Shown: positions 17,655 through 26,136 of the stretch, in pieces | Position numbering within the stretch: the first letter of the stretch is position 1 | Layout of the letters: each line of letters opens with the position of its first letter | NCBI GenBank assembly: GCA_964644025.1 | Contig: CAZXVW010000004.1 | Coordinates: 1-49,794 of the forward strand | Direction: 5' to 3' | DNA length: 49,794 nt | DNA from: CAZXVW01 sp964644025 | GTDB taxonomy: Bacteria; Acidobacteriota; Terriglobia; Bryobacterales; Bryobacteraceae | The notes under the pieces: model-generated | What the model saw: only the letters and a program-made list of their open reading frames with translations | The model's database searches: none | What the model was told of the DNA's origin: nothing | Made by a program: the position numbers and the translations under genes

Positions 17655-19130
17655 TTATTCGAACACGCGGTCCACCGGAATGATCTCGATATTGTCGGCC
17701 TTGACGGGGATCTTCCACTTCTCGACGATCTTGTCCTCTTCCAGGATTTCCTTCGGCTTCGGTGAGTTGTACCTCATCGGCGAAGCCTCGCCCGAGAGAA
17801 GCTTTTTCTTGAGTTCCTCGCAATTCTTGCCCACCACGACCACCCAGAGGTTGTCCGTGTGCAGGTGTTTCCGGATGGCGCGGTTGACGCCGGCGCGGGT
17901 CAGCTTCGCCAGTTGTTGCTTGATGTAGCGGTTGTAATCAGGGATGCCGTAGTAAAGACTGTCGATCGCGTAGCCAAGCTGCGCATCGGCGGTTTTGGTC
18001 AGCAAGTTCACGTACTTCGATAAATAACTGCGGCTCCGCTCGAAGTCTTCCTCGGAAAGGCCCTCCTTGATCAGCTTGTCGAGCTCATAGAAGGCGAGGC
18101 GAAGCGCGAAGATCGCCGTCGGCGGCTCGACGGGACGGATCCAGATCTGGAAGATCTGCCGGGGCCGGGCCAGGTTGGGATCCGGTTCGAACTGAAACAT
18201 GCCCCGCGGAAAGTACTCGATGTAAGCGTAATCGCCGTAATTCAGGCCCCGCTGCTGGCGCATCGTCTCGAACAGCTTTCCGCCGCTGCTCCGGTGCTGC
18301 CCGAAGTAAGAGGTGGCCAGCAGCAGGGGCACATAATCCGGGTGGCCCCGCTTCACATCGATCGGAAAACCGATGGAAAACGCCACTGAGCGGGTGTTCT
18401 TTTCAATCATCCGCAGGTGAATGCCGCGAACCGGCTTCGGCGCGGGCCGTTTGACGTTGGCAGGCTCGCCCTCCGGCAGTGCCGCGAAGTCCTTCTTGAG
18501 GCGGGCCGGGAAATCCGGCGGGTAGCCGCCGGCGACCCCGATAATCAGGTTCGCCTGCGTATAGTGGGCCCGGTAGAAGCGCTTCAGGTCCTCCAGCGTG
18601 ATCCGCTTCAGCCCGGAGACCGTGCCCGCATTATGGTGCTCGTACGGATGACCCTGGTAAATCGCCTGGTACAGGACCTCCTTGCCGAGTTCCTCGTCGT
18701 TGTTGCCGCGCAGTCCGACCCGTAGGAAATTGATGGTCTGATCGCGCAGGCGTTTCAGATCTTCCGGCCGCCAGCCGGGGTCGAGGAGCATAGCCCGGAA
18801 GATCTTGTAGAAGGCCTCCAGGTTGTCGGCGTGCGTCACCGCCGAAAAGACGGTCATCTCTTTGTCCACCTGGCTCTTTACTGAAGTGGCCATTGGGAAC
18901 ATGGCGTCGACAATCTGGTCGTAGGACATCTCCCGGGTCCCGCCCTCCGACAGCATGGACGCTGTCAGTGAAGCCAGGCCCGGCTCATCCGCCGGATCGG
19001 AAGCGGCTCCGGTCAGAAACACCAGGCGGAAGGTGACCAGGGGAGATTTTCCGGGCAGTTCCACTACCCGGGGAGCAGCAAAGGAAATCGCAGCCATCAG
19101 CATGGGCAATCCAAACAGAATCCGTTTCAT
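17655..19130 (-). CDS. M16 family peptidase-like protein without zinc motif (non-catalytic partner)
   Basis: A 491-residue secreted protein (signal MKRILFGLPMLMAAISF) with the M16 architecture of two clamshell halves. The first half has the segment DEPGLASLTASMLSEGGT, where active members carry HxxEH, so both histidines and the Glu are missing. The second half holds NYGDYAYIEYFPRGMFQF and SYLSKYVNLL, the usual substrate-binding side (R/Y) of M16B proteins. It should pair with the catalytic subunit encoded just upstream, whose stop overlaps its ATG by 4 nt (19127-19130), as in heterodimeric M16B peptidases. Confidence 0.87.
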   Translation of the reverse strand: MKRILFGLPMLMAAISFAAPRVVELPGKSPLVTFRLVFLTGAASDPADEPGLASLTASMLSEGGTREMSYDQIVDAMFPMATSVKSQVDKEMTVFSAVTHADNLEAFYKIFRAMLLDPGWRPEDLKRLRDQTINFLRVGLRGNNDEELGKEVLYQAIYQGHPYEHHNAGTVSGLKRITLEDLKRFYRAHYTQANLIIGVAGGYPPDFPARLKKDFAALPEGEPANVKRPAPKPVRGIHLRMIEKNTRSVAFSIGFPIDVKRGHPDYVPLLLATSYFGQHRSSGGKLFETMRQQRGLNYGDYAYIEYFPRGMFQFEPDPNLARPRQIFQIWIRPVEPPTAIFALRLAFYELDKLIKEGLSEEDFERSRSYLSKYVNLLTKTADAQLGYAIDSLYYGIPDYNRYIKQQLAKLTRAGVNRAIRKHLHTDNLWVVVVGKNCEELKKKLLSGEASPMRYNSPKPKEILEEDKIVEKWKIPVKADNIEIIPVDRVFE

Positions 19131-20464
19131 TTCGAGCCACCTCCAGTGAGCGTCACAATGGTCCGCGCATCGGCGATGAAATACTTGCGCGCGATGCGCC
19201 GGACATCGGCCGGCGTCACCTTCTCATACAGGGCGTAAACCCTGTTGATGGTTTCCGGCGTGCGGCGCAAGCCGATGTAGGGCGCCAGCATGGCCGCGAC
19301 CGCCTCGCTGTTGTCCATGGCCAGCGCGAAGGAGTACCGGAGGTGCTTCTTGACGGCCTCCAGGCGCGCGCGGTCGACGGACTTGTCCTGAAACTCCTTG
19401 CACTGGGCCAGGATGGCGTCGCGGACGTAATCCATATCCTCCTGCTTCTTCACCCGTGCGATCACGGTGAACAACTGCGGGTCCACCCGGTCAGGATTGT
19501 CCACTCCGAAGATGTCCACCTTCTGCTCGGTAATCACGAGCTTCTTGTACAACGGCGAGCTTTCCGAGAAACCGAGAAAGCTGATGACGTCCAACGTCAC
19601 CTGATCGATGGCGGTATCCGAGTACGCGGCGCCCTTGAAAGCCACCGCCAGCCAGGGCAAGGTGGGCGTGGGCCAATCGATGTGCTTCGATCGCGGCCCC
19701 TTCTGTGGAGGCTCAGCCGGGATCCGGACCTTGTAATTTCCCCGCTTCCAGTCCCCCCAGTACTTCGCAACGAGGGCCTGGGTCTGCTCGGGCTTGACGT
19801 CACCGGCGACGATAATCGTCGTATACTCCGGCCGGTACCAGCGGTGGAAAAACTGCAGGCTGTAGTCGTACTGGTTGGGCATGTCCTTGATGTCGCGAAG
19901 GAAGCCCATGGTCGTGTGCTTGTAGGTGTGCTTATCGAACGCGGTGTCCCGGAGGACCTCGAAGAGCTTCTGGGTGGGCGCGGCGCTGTTCTTGTTGTAT
20001 TCGCCCAGCACCGCCAGCGTCTCGGTCTTGAAAGTGGCCGGCGAGTATTTCAGATGCTGGAAGCGGTCGGCTTCCATGGCCAGGATCGTCTCCAGGTCCT
20101 CCTTGGAGAAGGTGGTGTGGTAAACGGTCCGGTCATCGGTGGTGTACGCGTTCGAGGCCGCACCCGCCTGCTTCAATACCGCTTCGTATTTCGCGGGCGG
20201 ATACTTCTCCGTGCCGCGAAACATCATATGCTCGAACAGGTGGGCGAAGCCAGTCTTGCCCGGCTCGACCTCGTTTCGGGAGCCGGTCTGCACGACGATG
20301 TACAGCGCCACCACGTTGGGGAAGTCCGTCGGTACGGTGATCAGCCGCAGCCCGTTCGGAAAGTCATGCAGGTCATAGTCGAAAGGAAACGCGTCTCGCG
20401 GCGGCCCGGCCGCCCAGGCCAGCGCCGTACTCAGCAGGAAAGGCAGAATAATCCGATGCATCAT
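19127..20464 (-). CDS. M16 family zinc metallopeptidase, catalytic subunit
   Basis: A 445-residue secreted metallopeptidase (signal MMHRIILPFLLSTALAWAAG). The inverted zinc motif HLFEH (75-79) is followed, exactly 76 residues on, by Glu155 (LGEYN), the third ligand; this spacing is typical of the family. The insulinase fold is also seen in NPDRVDPQLF and AMDNSEAVAAMLAPYIGLRR. It overlaps the non-catalytic partner by 4 nt (ATGA), so the two are probably made together and form a heterodimer. The divergent lactate dehydrogenase is only 28 nt away, so the promoters overlap. Confidence 0.93.
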   Translation of the reverse strand: MMHRIILPFLLSTALAWAAGPPRDAFPFDYDLHDFPNGLRLITVPTDFPNVVALYIVVQTGSRNEVEPGKTGFAHLFEHMMFRGTEKYPPAKYEAVLKQAGAASNAYTTDDRTVYHTTFSKEDLETILAMEADRFQHLKYSPATFKTETLAVLGEYNKNSAAPTQKLFEVLRDTAFDKHTYKHTTMGFLRDIKDMPNQYDYSLQFFHRWYRPEYTTIIVAGDVKPEQTQALVAKYWGDWKRGNYKVRIPAEPPQKGPRSKHIDWPTPTLPWLAVAFKGAAYSDTAIDQVTLDVISFLGFSESSPLYKKLVITEQKVDIFGVDNPDRVDPQLFTVIARVKKQEDMDYVRDAILAQCKEFQDKSVDRARLEAVKKHLRYSFALAMDNSEAVAAMLAPYIGLRRTPETINRVYALYEKVTPADVRRIARKYFIADARTIVTLTGGGSK

Positions 20465-20492
20465 CCGTAATTGTAACGGTTAGGATAAAAGC

Positions 20493-21461
20493 ATGACACC
20501 TGAGCTAACAACGACGGCGCCGGTTCGCAACCGCCTGGCCATCATCGGAGCCGGATCGGTGGGCGCCACGATTGCTTACGCGGCCATGCTGCGCGGGCTG
20601 ACCCATGAAGTGGTCCTCATCGACGTGGTTGCCGAGAAGGCCGAAGCCGAGGCCAAGGACCTGATGCACGGCTCGATGTTCCTGCCGGCGGTGCGCGTGA
20701 CCTCCGGACCGCTGGAGGCCTGCCGCGGCGCCCGCGTCATCATCATCGCCGCGGGGGCGAAGCAGAAGCCGGGTCAGACACGGCTGGATCTGGCCGAGGC
20801 GAATGCGAACATCTTCCGCGAGATGATCCCCCGCGTGCTGGCCGCCGAACCGGAGGCGATTCTCCTCATCGTCTCCAACCCGGTCGACGTGCTGACTTAC
20901 ATCACGCTTCAGCTCTCGTCGCTGCCGCCGGCCCGCGTTATCGGCTCGGGCACGGTGCTGGACACCTCGCGCTTCCGGTCGCTGCTGGCCCGGCGGCTGG
21001 GCGTGGCCGTAGCGAATGTTCACGCCTACATCGTGGGCGAGCACGGCGACAGCGAAGTGCCGCTGTGGTCCACCGCGCAGGTGGCCGGCGTCCCCCTGGA
21101 TCGTTTCGCTCCGCCGGGCCAGGAGCCGCTCGACGACGCCGAGCGCGAAGCGATCTTCCACAACGTCCGCGACGCGGCCGCCCAGGTGATCCGTGCCAAG
21201 GGGGCCACCAACTGGGCTATCGGGCTCGCCGTGGCCCGCATCCTCGAGGCCATCTTCCGGGACGAACAGCGGGTGCTCACCGTCAGCGGACTGGTGGCGG
21301 ACTATTACGGCATCGGCGATGTCTGCCTTTCCGTGCCGCGGATCACCGGCCGCCACGGCATGGGCGCCGCCATTAACGTGCGCCTCAGGGAGACGGAACT
21401 GGCCGCCTTGCGCCGCTCGGCCGACACATTACGCGCCGCCGCCCGGCGGCTGGGATTCTGA
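20493..21461 (+). CDS. ldh: L-lactate dehydrogenase
   Basis: A 322-residue NAD-dependent oxidoreductase of the lactate/malate family. It has the dinucleotide motif IIGAGSVGA (17-25), Asp44 as NAD ribose acceptor, the substrate-specificity loop AKQKPGQTRLDL with Gln91 in the place where malate dehydrogenases carry Arg, and the catalytic His184 in GEHGDSEVPLW. These residues favour pyruvate/lactate over oxaloacetate. AGGA lies about eight bases before the ATG. It suggests a fermentative or redox-balancing step; no neighbour gene belongs to the same pathway. Confidence 0.92.
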   Translation: MTPELTTTAPVRNRLAIIGAGSVGATIAYAAMLRGLTHEVVLIDVVAEKAEAEAKDLMHGSMFLPAVRVTSGPLEACRGARVIIIAAGAKQKPGQTRLDLAEANANIFREMIPRVLAAEPEAILLIVSNPVDVLTYITLQLSSLPPARVIGSGTVLDTSRFRSLLARRLGVAVANVHAYIVGEHGDSEVPLWSTAQVAGVPLDRFAPPGQEPLDDAEREAIFHNVRDAAAQVIRAKGATNWAIGLAVARILEAIFRDEQRVLTVSGLVADYYGIGDVCLSVPRITGRHGMGAAINVRLRETELAALRRSADTLRAAARRLGF

Positions 21462-21532
21462 ACGCGCGCCCGCCGGCGGCTCGCTGGTTCCCGTGCCCCG
21501 GGGTTGCTATACGATGATGACGGACTGACACG

Positions 21533-22996
21533 ATGCGCTCCGGTCTGCTCTCGATCCTGGTGCCCCTGTACAACGAGGAGGAATTCATCGAGGAGATCTT
21601 GACCCGCGTGATGGCCGCGCCCTTGCCGGAGAACCTGGACCGGGAAATCATCGTGGTCGACGACGGCTCCACCGACAGCTCGGCCGCGATCGCTGAACGC
21701 GTCCGGAAGCGGCATCCGCAAACAATCCGCCTGATCCGGCTCCCAAGAAACCAGGGCAAAGGCGCCGCCATTCGGCGGGCAGTCCAGCAAGCCCGCGGCG
21801 AGTACTGCATCATCCAGGACGCCGATCTCGAGTACGATCCGCGCGACTACCCGCGAATGCTGGAGCCGCTGCTCTCCGGCGCCGCCGACGTGGTCTACGG
21901 TTCCCGGTTCGCCGCCACCAGCCGCCGGCGGGTCCTCTACTACTGGCACAGCGTGGCCAACCATTTCCTGACCACCCTGGCCAACATCGCGGCCGACCTC
22001 AACCTAACCGATATGGAGACCGGTTACAAGGCTTTCCGCACTTCCCTGCTCCGCTCCATCCCGATCCGCAGCAACCGGTTCGGCATCGAGCCCGAACTCA
22101 CGCTCAAGTTCGCCAAACGCCAGGCCCGCATTTACGAGGTGCCGGTGAGCTACGAGGGCCGCACTTATGAAGACGGCAAGAAGATCGGCCTGCGGGACGC
22201 CTTCGAAACGGTGCTGGTAATCCTCCGGTACTGGATTACGGCGGACCTGTACATAGATCCGGGCGCCGAGACGCTCGACGCCTTTTCAGTTACCCCGCGC
22301 TTCAACCGGTGGATGACGGAAACCATCCGCCCGTACGTCGGGCGCAAAGTGCTGGAAATCGGCGCTGGGATGGGCAACCTCACGCGGCACCTCGCCCGCC
22401 GCTGTGACCGGTACGTCGCCACCGATATCGACGCGGAACACCTGCGGCGCCTCGAAATGCGCCTCCGGCATCACGTGAACCTGGAGACCCGCGTCTGCGA
22501 TCTCACCCGCGCCGAAGACTTCCGCCAGTTCCAGGGCGCCCTGGACACGGTGGTCTGCCTCAACGTCCTCGAGCACGTCGACGACGACCTCGCCGCGCTC
22601 GGCAACATCTTCAGCGCCCTGGCGCCGGGCGGGCGGGCGATCATCCTGGTACCGGAAGGACCACGGCTGTATGGCCAGCTCGACGTCGTGCTGCGGCACT
22701 GCCGCCGCTATTCCCAGCAGGAACTGAGCAACCGGCTAACCCAAGCTGGCTTCGATGTAGAACGGATCATCGATTTCAACCGCGTCTCGCGGCCCGCCTG
22801 GTTCGTGGCCGGGAAGATCCTTCGGCGGTCCCGCGTCAGCCGCCTCTCACTCCGGCTGTTCGACCGCCTGGTCTGGCTTTGGCGCCGCGTTGACGGTTTC
22901 CTCCCCTGGAAACCAACTTCCCTCATCGCCATCGCCCGGAAGCCGCTCAGCCAGCAGCCGCCAGGCCCAGCCGACGCTTGCACTCGTCCAGGATAG
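21533..22996 (+). CDS. Bifunctional glycosyltransferase family 2 / SAM methyltransferase fusion
   Basis: A 487-residue protein with two domains. Residues 1 to about 240 are a GT2 fold of the DPM1/polyprenyl-phosphate type: ILVPLYNEEEFIEEIL, VVDDGSTDSS, the DAD motif in QDADLEYDP, and SNRFGIEPELTLKFAK. Residues about 260-480 are a class I methyltransferase: motif I VLEIGAGMGNLTRHLA, then VATDIDAEHLRRL and VVCLNVLEHVDDD. Such two-headed proteins are known in bacteria and may build a lipid-linked sugar or O-antigen part, but the acceptor is unknown. Its 3' end overlaps the convergent deoC by 50 nt. No membrane helices are evident. Confidence 0.88.
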   Translation: MRSGLLSILVPLYNEEEFIEEILTRVMAAPLPENLDREIIVVDDGSTDSSAAIAERVRKRHPQTIRLIRLPRNQGKGAAIRRAVQQARGEYCIIQDADLEYDPRDYPRMLEPLLSGAADVVYGSRFAATSRRRVLYYWHSVANHFLTTLANIAADLNLTDMETGYKAFRTSLLRSIPIRSNRFGIEPELTLKFAKRQARIYEVPVSYEGRTYEDGKKIGLRDAFETVLVILRYWITADLYIDPGAETLDAFSVTPRFNRWMTETIRPYVGRKVLEIGAGMGNLTRHLARRCDRYVATDIDAEHLRRLEMRLRHHVNLETRVCDLTRAEDFRQFQGALDTVVCLNVLEHVDDDLAALGNIFSALAPGGRAIILVPEGPRLYGQLDVVLRHCRRYSQQELSNRLTQAGFDVERIIDFNRVSRPAWFVAGKILRRSRVSRLSLRLFDRLVWLWRRVDGFLPWKPTSLIAIARKPLSQQPPGPADACTRPG

Positions 22997-23642
22997 TCAC
23001 CGTCCGCGAGGCTCCCACGCGGGTCACGCCCAGGGCGCGCACGCGCAACAGTGCGTCCAGAGTCCGCACGCCGCCGGCAGCCTTGACCTGCACGTGGGGC
23101 GCCGCGTGTTTCCGCATCAACTTCAGGTCTTCGTCGGTCGCTCCGCCGGTACCGTACCCGGTCGAGGTCTTCACCCAGTCGGCGTTCACCTCGCTGCAGA
23201 TTTCGCACAGGCGGATCTTGTGTTCGTCCTCGAGGTAGCAGTTCTCGAAAATGACCTTCACTTTTTGCCCGGCGGCGTGGGCCCGGTCCACCACCGCCCG
23301 GATATCGTGGCGGACGTAGCCCCAATCCCGGCTGAGCACCTTGCTGATGTTGACCACCATGTCAAGTTCGCGGGCGCCATCGGCCAGTGCCCGCTCGGCC
23401 TCGGCTACCTTGATGGCGGTCGTGTGAGTCCCGTGCGGGAATCCAACCGTCGTCGTGGGCTTCACGGCGCTGCCCGCCAGGACCTCGGCGCACCGCCGCA
23501 GCGAGCATGGCAACACGCACACACTGGCCACGTCGTAGTCCAGCGCAATCCGGAAGCCTTTCTCCAGTTCCTCGTCCGTCAGGGTGGGATTCACCAGGGA
23601 ATGGTCAATCATCTTGGCGATATCTTCATAGGTATAGTCCAT
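22947..23642 (-). CDS. deoC: Deoxyribose-phosphate aldolase
   Basis: A 231-residue class I aldolase that interconverts 2-deoxyribose 5-phosphate with glyceraldehyde 3-phosphate and acetaldehyde, used in deoxynucleoside catabolism. The Schiff-base Lys158 sits in WVKTSTGYG, the second active-site Lys187 in VKAAGGVRT, and Asp94 in ELDMVVN; GFPHGTH is also typical. The ATG at 23642 has GGAAGGAG ahead; a longer frame exists but lacks one. The 3' end overlaps the GT2-methyltransferase fusion by 50 nt, so the two genes converge through each other. No other deo gene is adjacent. Confidence 0.93.
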   Translation of the reverse strand: MDYTYEDIAKMIDHSLVNPTLTDEELEKGFRIALDYDVASVCVLPCSLRRCAEVLAGSAVKPTTTVGFPHGTHTTAIKVAEAERALADGARELDMVVNISKVLSRDWGYVRHDIRAVVDRAHAAGQKVKVIFENCYLEDEHKIRLCEICSEVNADWVKTSTGYGTGGATDEDLKLMRKHAAPHVQVKAAGGVRTLDALLRVRALGVTRVGASRTVTILDECKRRLGLAAAG

Positions 23643-23791
23643 GCTTGCGCTACTCCTTCCAAACACCATCGCCGGGCCGGCGGCGTGGGCCGCGCTCGGC
23701 CGGGTTACCCTACAGCGTACCAAGCGGCAGCGGGTCCCAGGCCCACAGCTTCGCCCGAATGCTGCAAACTAGAACGAGGAGGGCATCGCCG

Positions 23792-24721
23792 ATGAAACTT
23801 GGATTCGTAAGCGCCATCCTGGCGGATCAGACCCTGGAAGAAGTAACGGCCTTCGCCGCCGCGAACGGTTTTGACTGCGTCGAGCTGATGTGCTGGCCTC
23901 CCGGCAAGGCGGAACGCCGGTACGCCGGCGTCACCCACATTGACGTGACCGCGCTCGGCCCGGACGAAGCCGCCCGTATCCAGCAGCTCATGAAATCCGC
24001 CGGCGTCGAGATCAGCGGCCTCGGCTATTACCCGAACCCGCTGGCGCCGGACCCCCGGGAAGCGGAAGCCGCCGTCATCCACCTCCGGCGCGTGATCGAT
24101 GCCGCGCGGCTGCTCGGCGTGGATACGGTCACCACCTTTGCCGGCCGCGACTGGACGCGCTCGATCGATGACAACTGGGCCCGGTTTCTGGAGGTCTTCC
24201 GGCTGCTGGTGGCCTACGCGGGCGAACAAGGCGTCCGCATCGCCATCGAGAACTGTCCGATGCTGTTCACCAAGGACGAATGGCCGGGCGGCAAGAATCT
24301 GGCCATCAGTCCCGCCATCTGGCGCCGCATGTTCCAGGACATCCCCGAGGAAAACTTCGGGCTGAACTTCGATCCTTCACACATGATCTGGCAACACATG
24401 GATTACCTGAAGCCGCTGCGCGAGTTCGCCGGCCGCATCTTCCACGTGCATGCCAAGGATGTGCGGCTGGACCGGGAGCGCCTCGACGACGTGGGAATCC
24501 TGGCCACCCCGCTCAGCTATCACACGCCGAAGCTCCCGGGGCTGGGCGAGGTGAACTGGGGGCGTTTCTTCTCCGTTCTCACCGAGACCGGCTACCAGGG
24601 AGCGGTTTGCATCGAGGTCGAGGACCGCGCCTACGAGGGGAGCCTCGCTTTGCGCCAGGCCTCGCTGCAGCAAAGCGCCCGGTTCCTCCGGCAGTTCGCG
24701 CCGTTCGGCGGCGCGCAATAA
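23792..24721 (+). CDS. Sugar phosphate isomerase/epimerase family protein (TIM barrel)
   Basis: A 309-residue TIM-barrel protein of the AP-endonuclease-2-like sugar isomerase group. It starts KLGFVSAILADQTLEEV and carries metal-ligand segments in the usual order: AIENCPMLF (Glu), NFDPSHMIWQ (Asp-His), FHVHAKD (His) and CIEVED (Glu). It has no signal sequence and is likely cytosolic. GAGGAGGG lies eight bases before the ATG. It faces the enolase-superfamily gene, so the two transcripts converge; a shared role in sugar catabolism is plausible but not shown. Confidence 0.88.
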   Translation: MKLGFVSAILADQTLEEVTAFAAANGFDCVELMCWPPGKAERRYAGVTHIDVTALGPDEAARIQQLMKSAGVEISGLGYYPNPLAPDPREAEAAVIHLRRVIDAARLLGVDTVTTFAGRDWTRSIDDNWARFLEVFRLLVAYAGEQGVRIAIENCPMLFTKDEWPGGKNLAISPAIWRRMFQDIPEENFGLNFDPSHMIWQHMDYLKPLREFAGRIFHVHAKDVRLDRERLDDVGILATPLSYHTPKLPGLGEVNWGRFFSVLTETGYQGAVCIEVEDRAYEGSLALRQASLQQSARFLRQFAPFGGAQ

Positions 24722-24761
24722 CGTTCCGGGCGGCAGCGGCGCGCGTCCCCCGGCGCCCGCC

Positions 24762-26030
24762 TCATCCATACGGCCACGGCTCGAACCACGGCGTACCCGG
24801 AACCTGCCGCGACTTGGCCGTCTCTTCGTTCATCGTGACGCCGATTCCCGGCCGGTCCGGCAGGGCGACGAAACCGTTGTGGATGATCTCGCCTTCCTGG
24901 ACCCAGTTGCGCCAGAGGTCCACGTTGCCCATCCAGTGCCACTCGAGCGCCAGGAAGTTCGGCACGGCCGCGCAAACATGACAGGAGGCCATCGTGCCGA
25001 TCGGCGAGACCACGCAGTGGGGGGAAACAGGAACGTAGTAGGTGTGCGCCAGATCGGCGATCTTACGCCCTTCGAGCAAGCCACCACACTTCTGCAGGTC
25101 GGGCTGCAGGATGTCGGCGGCGTGCTGCTCGAGAATGTCGCGGAAGCCGTGGCGGAGATAGCGGTTTTCCCCGCAGGCGATCGGCGTCGCGGCGGATTCG
25201 CGAACCTCGCGCATCGCCTCGACATTTTCGGCCGGCACTGGCTCCTCGAACCACGCCAGCTCGAATTGCTCAAATTCCTTCGCCAGGCGTTTGGCCGTCG
25301 GCAGGTCAAAGCGCCCGTGACCGTCGACGCCCAGGGCAACCTTGCGCGGAAAGAATTCCCGGACAAAGCGTACCCGCTCGACCATGTAGTCGATTTCGAG
25401 ATTATTCGCCGTCCAGTTCACGCCGTCCCAGCGATAGGGGTTCCGGGCATAGTCGGTGTCAATTTTCGCCGCCGTGAAACCCTGGTCCACCACCCACTGC
25501 AGTGATTCCTTCACCTTCGGATCCTCCGGATCATGCCGGGCCGTGTCGCAATAGATGCGGATCTTGTCGCGCATCTTGCCGCCCAGCAACTGGTAGATCG
25601 GCAAGCCGAGCGCCTTGCCCGCCAGGTCCCATAGCGCGATCTCCACTCCGGTCAGCGCCGTCACGTACTGGCCGGCCTGGGCGCCGGCAAAGATCCCGCC
25701 GGTCCGCGCGCGTTCCCAGAGATAGTCGACGTTCAGCGGATCCTGTCCGATCAGGAACCGGCGGATCTGCCGCTGAATAATCGACGCCGCGCCGACGGCG
25801 GCGTCGGTTGCTTCTCCCTCGCCGAAAAGTCCTTCATCGGTGTAAACGCGGACGTGCGTCTGGTGGCCGTGAACACGCACCTCCGCCGTGCGAATATCGG
25901 TGATCTTCAGCTTTGGCCGGCCGTACGGCGAGCTGTTGCGCTGGACCGCCGCCGGGAGGTTCTGCACACTCACGGCGCCAGTCAATGCCGCCGTGGCGGC
26001 GAGAAAATCGCGTCGTGACCTGCTTGGCAT
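24762..26030 (-). CDS. Mandelate racemase/muconate lactonizing enzyme family protein with Tat signal (sugar-acid dehydratase-like)
   Basis: A 422-residue enolase-superfamily enzyme. The N terminus has the canonical Tat motif SRRDFLAA, and AAGGAGACATC precedes the ATG at 26030. Metal and catalytic residues in the barrel: GVDGHG (Asp and His), WFEEPV (Glu), CGENRYLR (Glu), LQPDLQKCGG (Asp) and VSPHCV (His). This set, including His-based rather than only Lys-based chemistry, resembles sugar-acid dehydratases (galactonate or mannonate type). Its substrate is not fixed by sequence. It is the last of the minus-strand block that includes three sulfatases, with 106 nt between it and the nearest. Confidence 0.87.
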   Translation of the reverse strand: MPSRSRRDFLAATAALTGAVSVQNLPAAVQRNSSPYGRPKLKITDIRTAEVRVHGHQTHVRVYTDEGLFGEGEATDAAVGAASIIQRQIRRFLIGQDPLNVDYLWERARTGGIFAGAQAGQYVTALTGVEIALWDLAGKALGLPIYQLLGGKMRDKIRIYCDTARHDPEDPKVKESLQWVVDQGFTAAKIDTDYARNPYRWDGVNWTANNLEIDYMVERVRFVREFFPRKVALGVDGHGRFDLPTAKRLAKEFEQFELAWFEEPVPAENVEAMREVRESAATPIACGENRYLRHGFRDILEQHAADILQPDLQKCGGLLEGRKIADLAHTYYVPVSPHCVVSPIGTMASCHVCAAVPNFLALEWHWMGNVDLWRNWVQEGEIIHNGFVALPDRPGIGVTMNEETAKSRQVPGTPWFEPWPYG

Positions 26031-26136
26031 GATGTCTCCTTCCTTCGCTGGATTTCCGGTCCTCAACGGCGTCGAATAAGAAATGGGACTGTTCCGCCCC
26101 GGCCGCGCGCCGCGTTTCCGGGCCGGCTTCCTCCCC

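Noticed and set aside
21512..21530. A tiny upstream frame (ATGATGACGGACTGA) before the GT2 fusion
   Set aside because: Only four codons, with no ribosome-binding site; it looks like chance.
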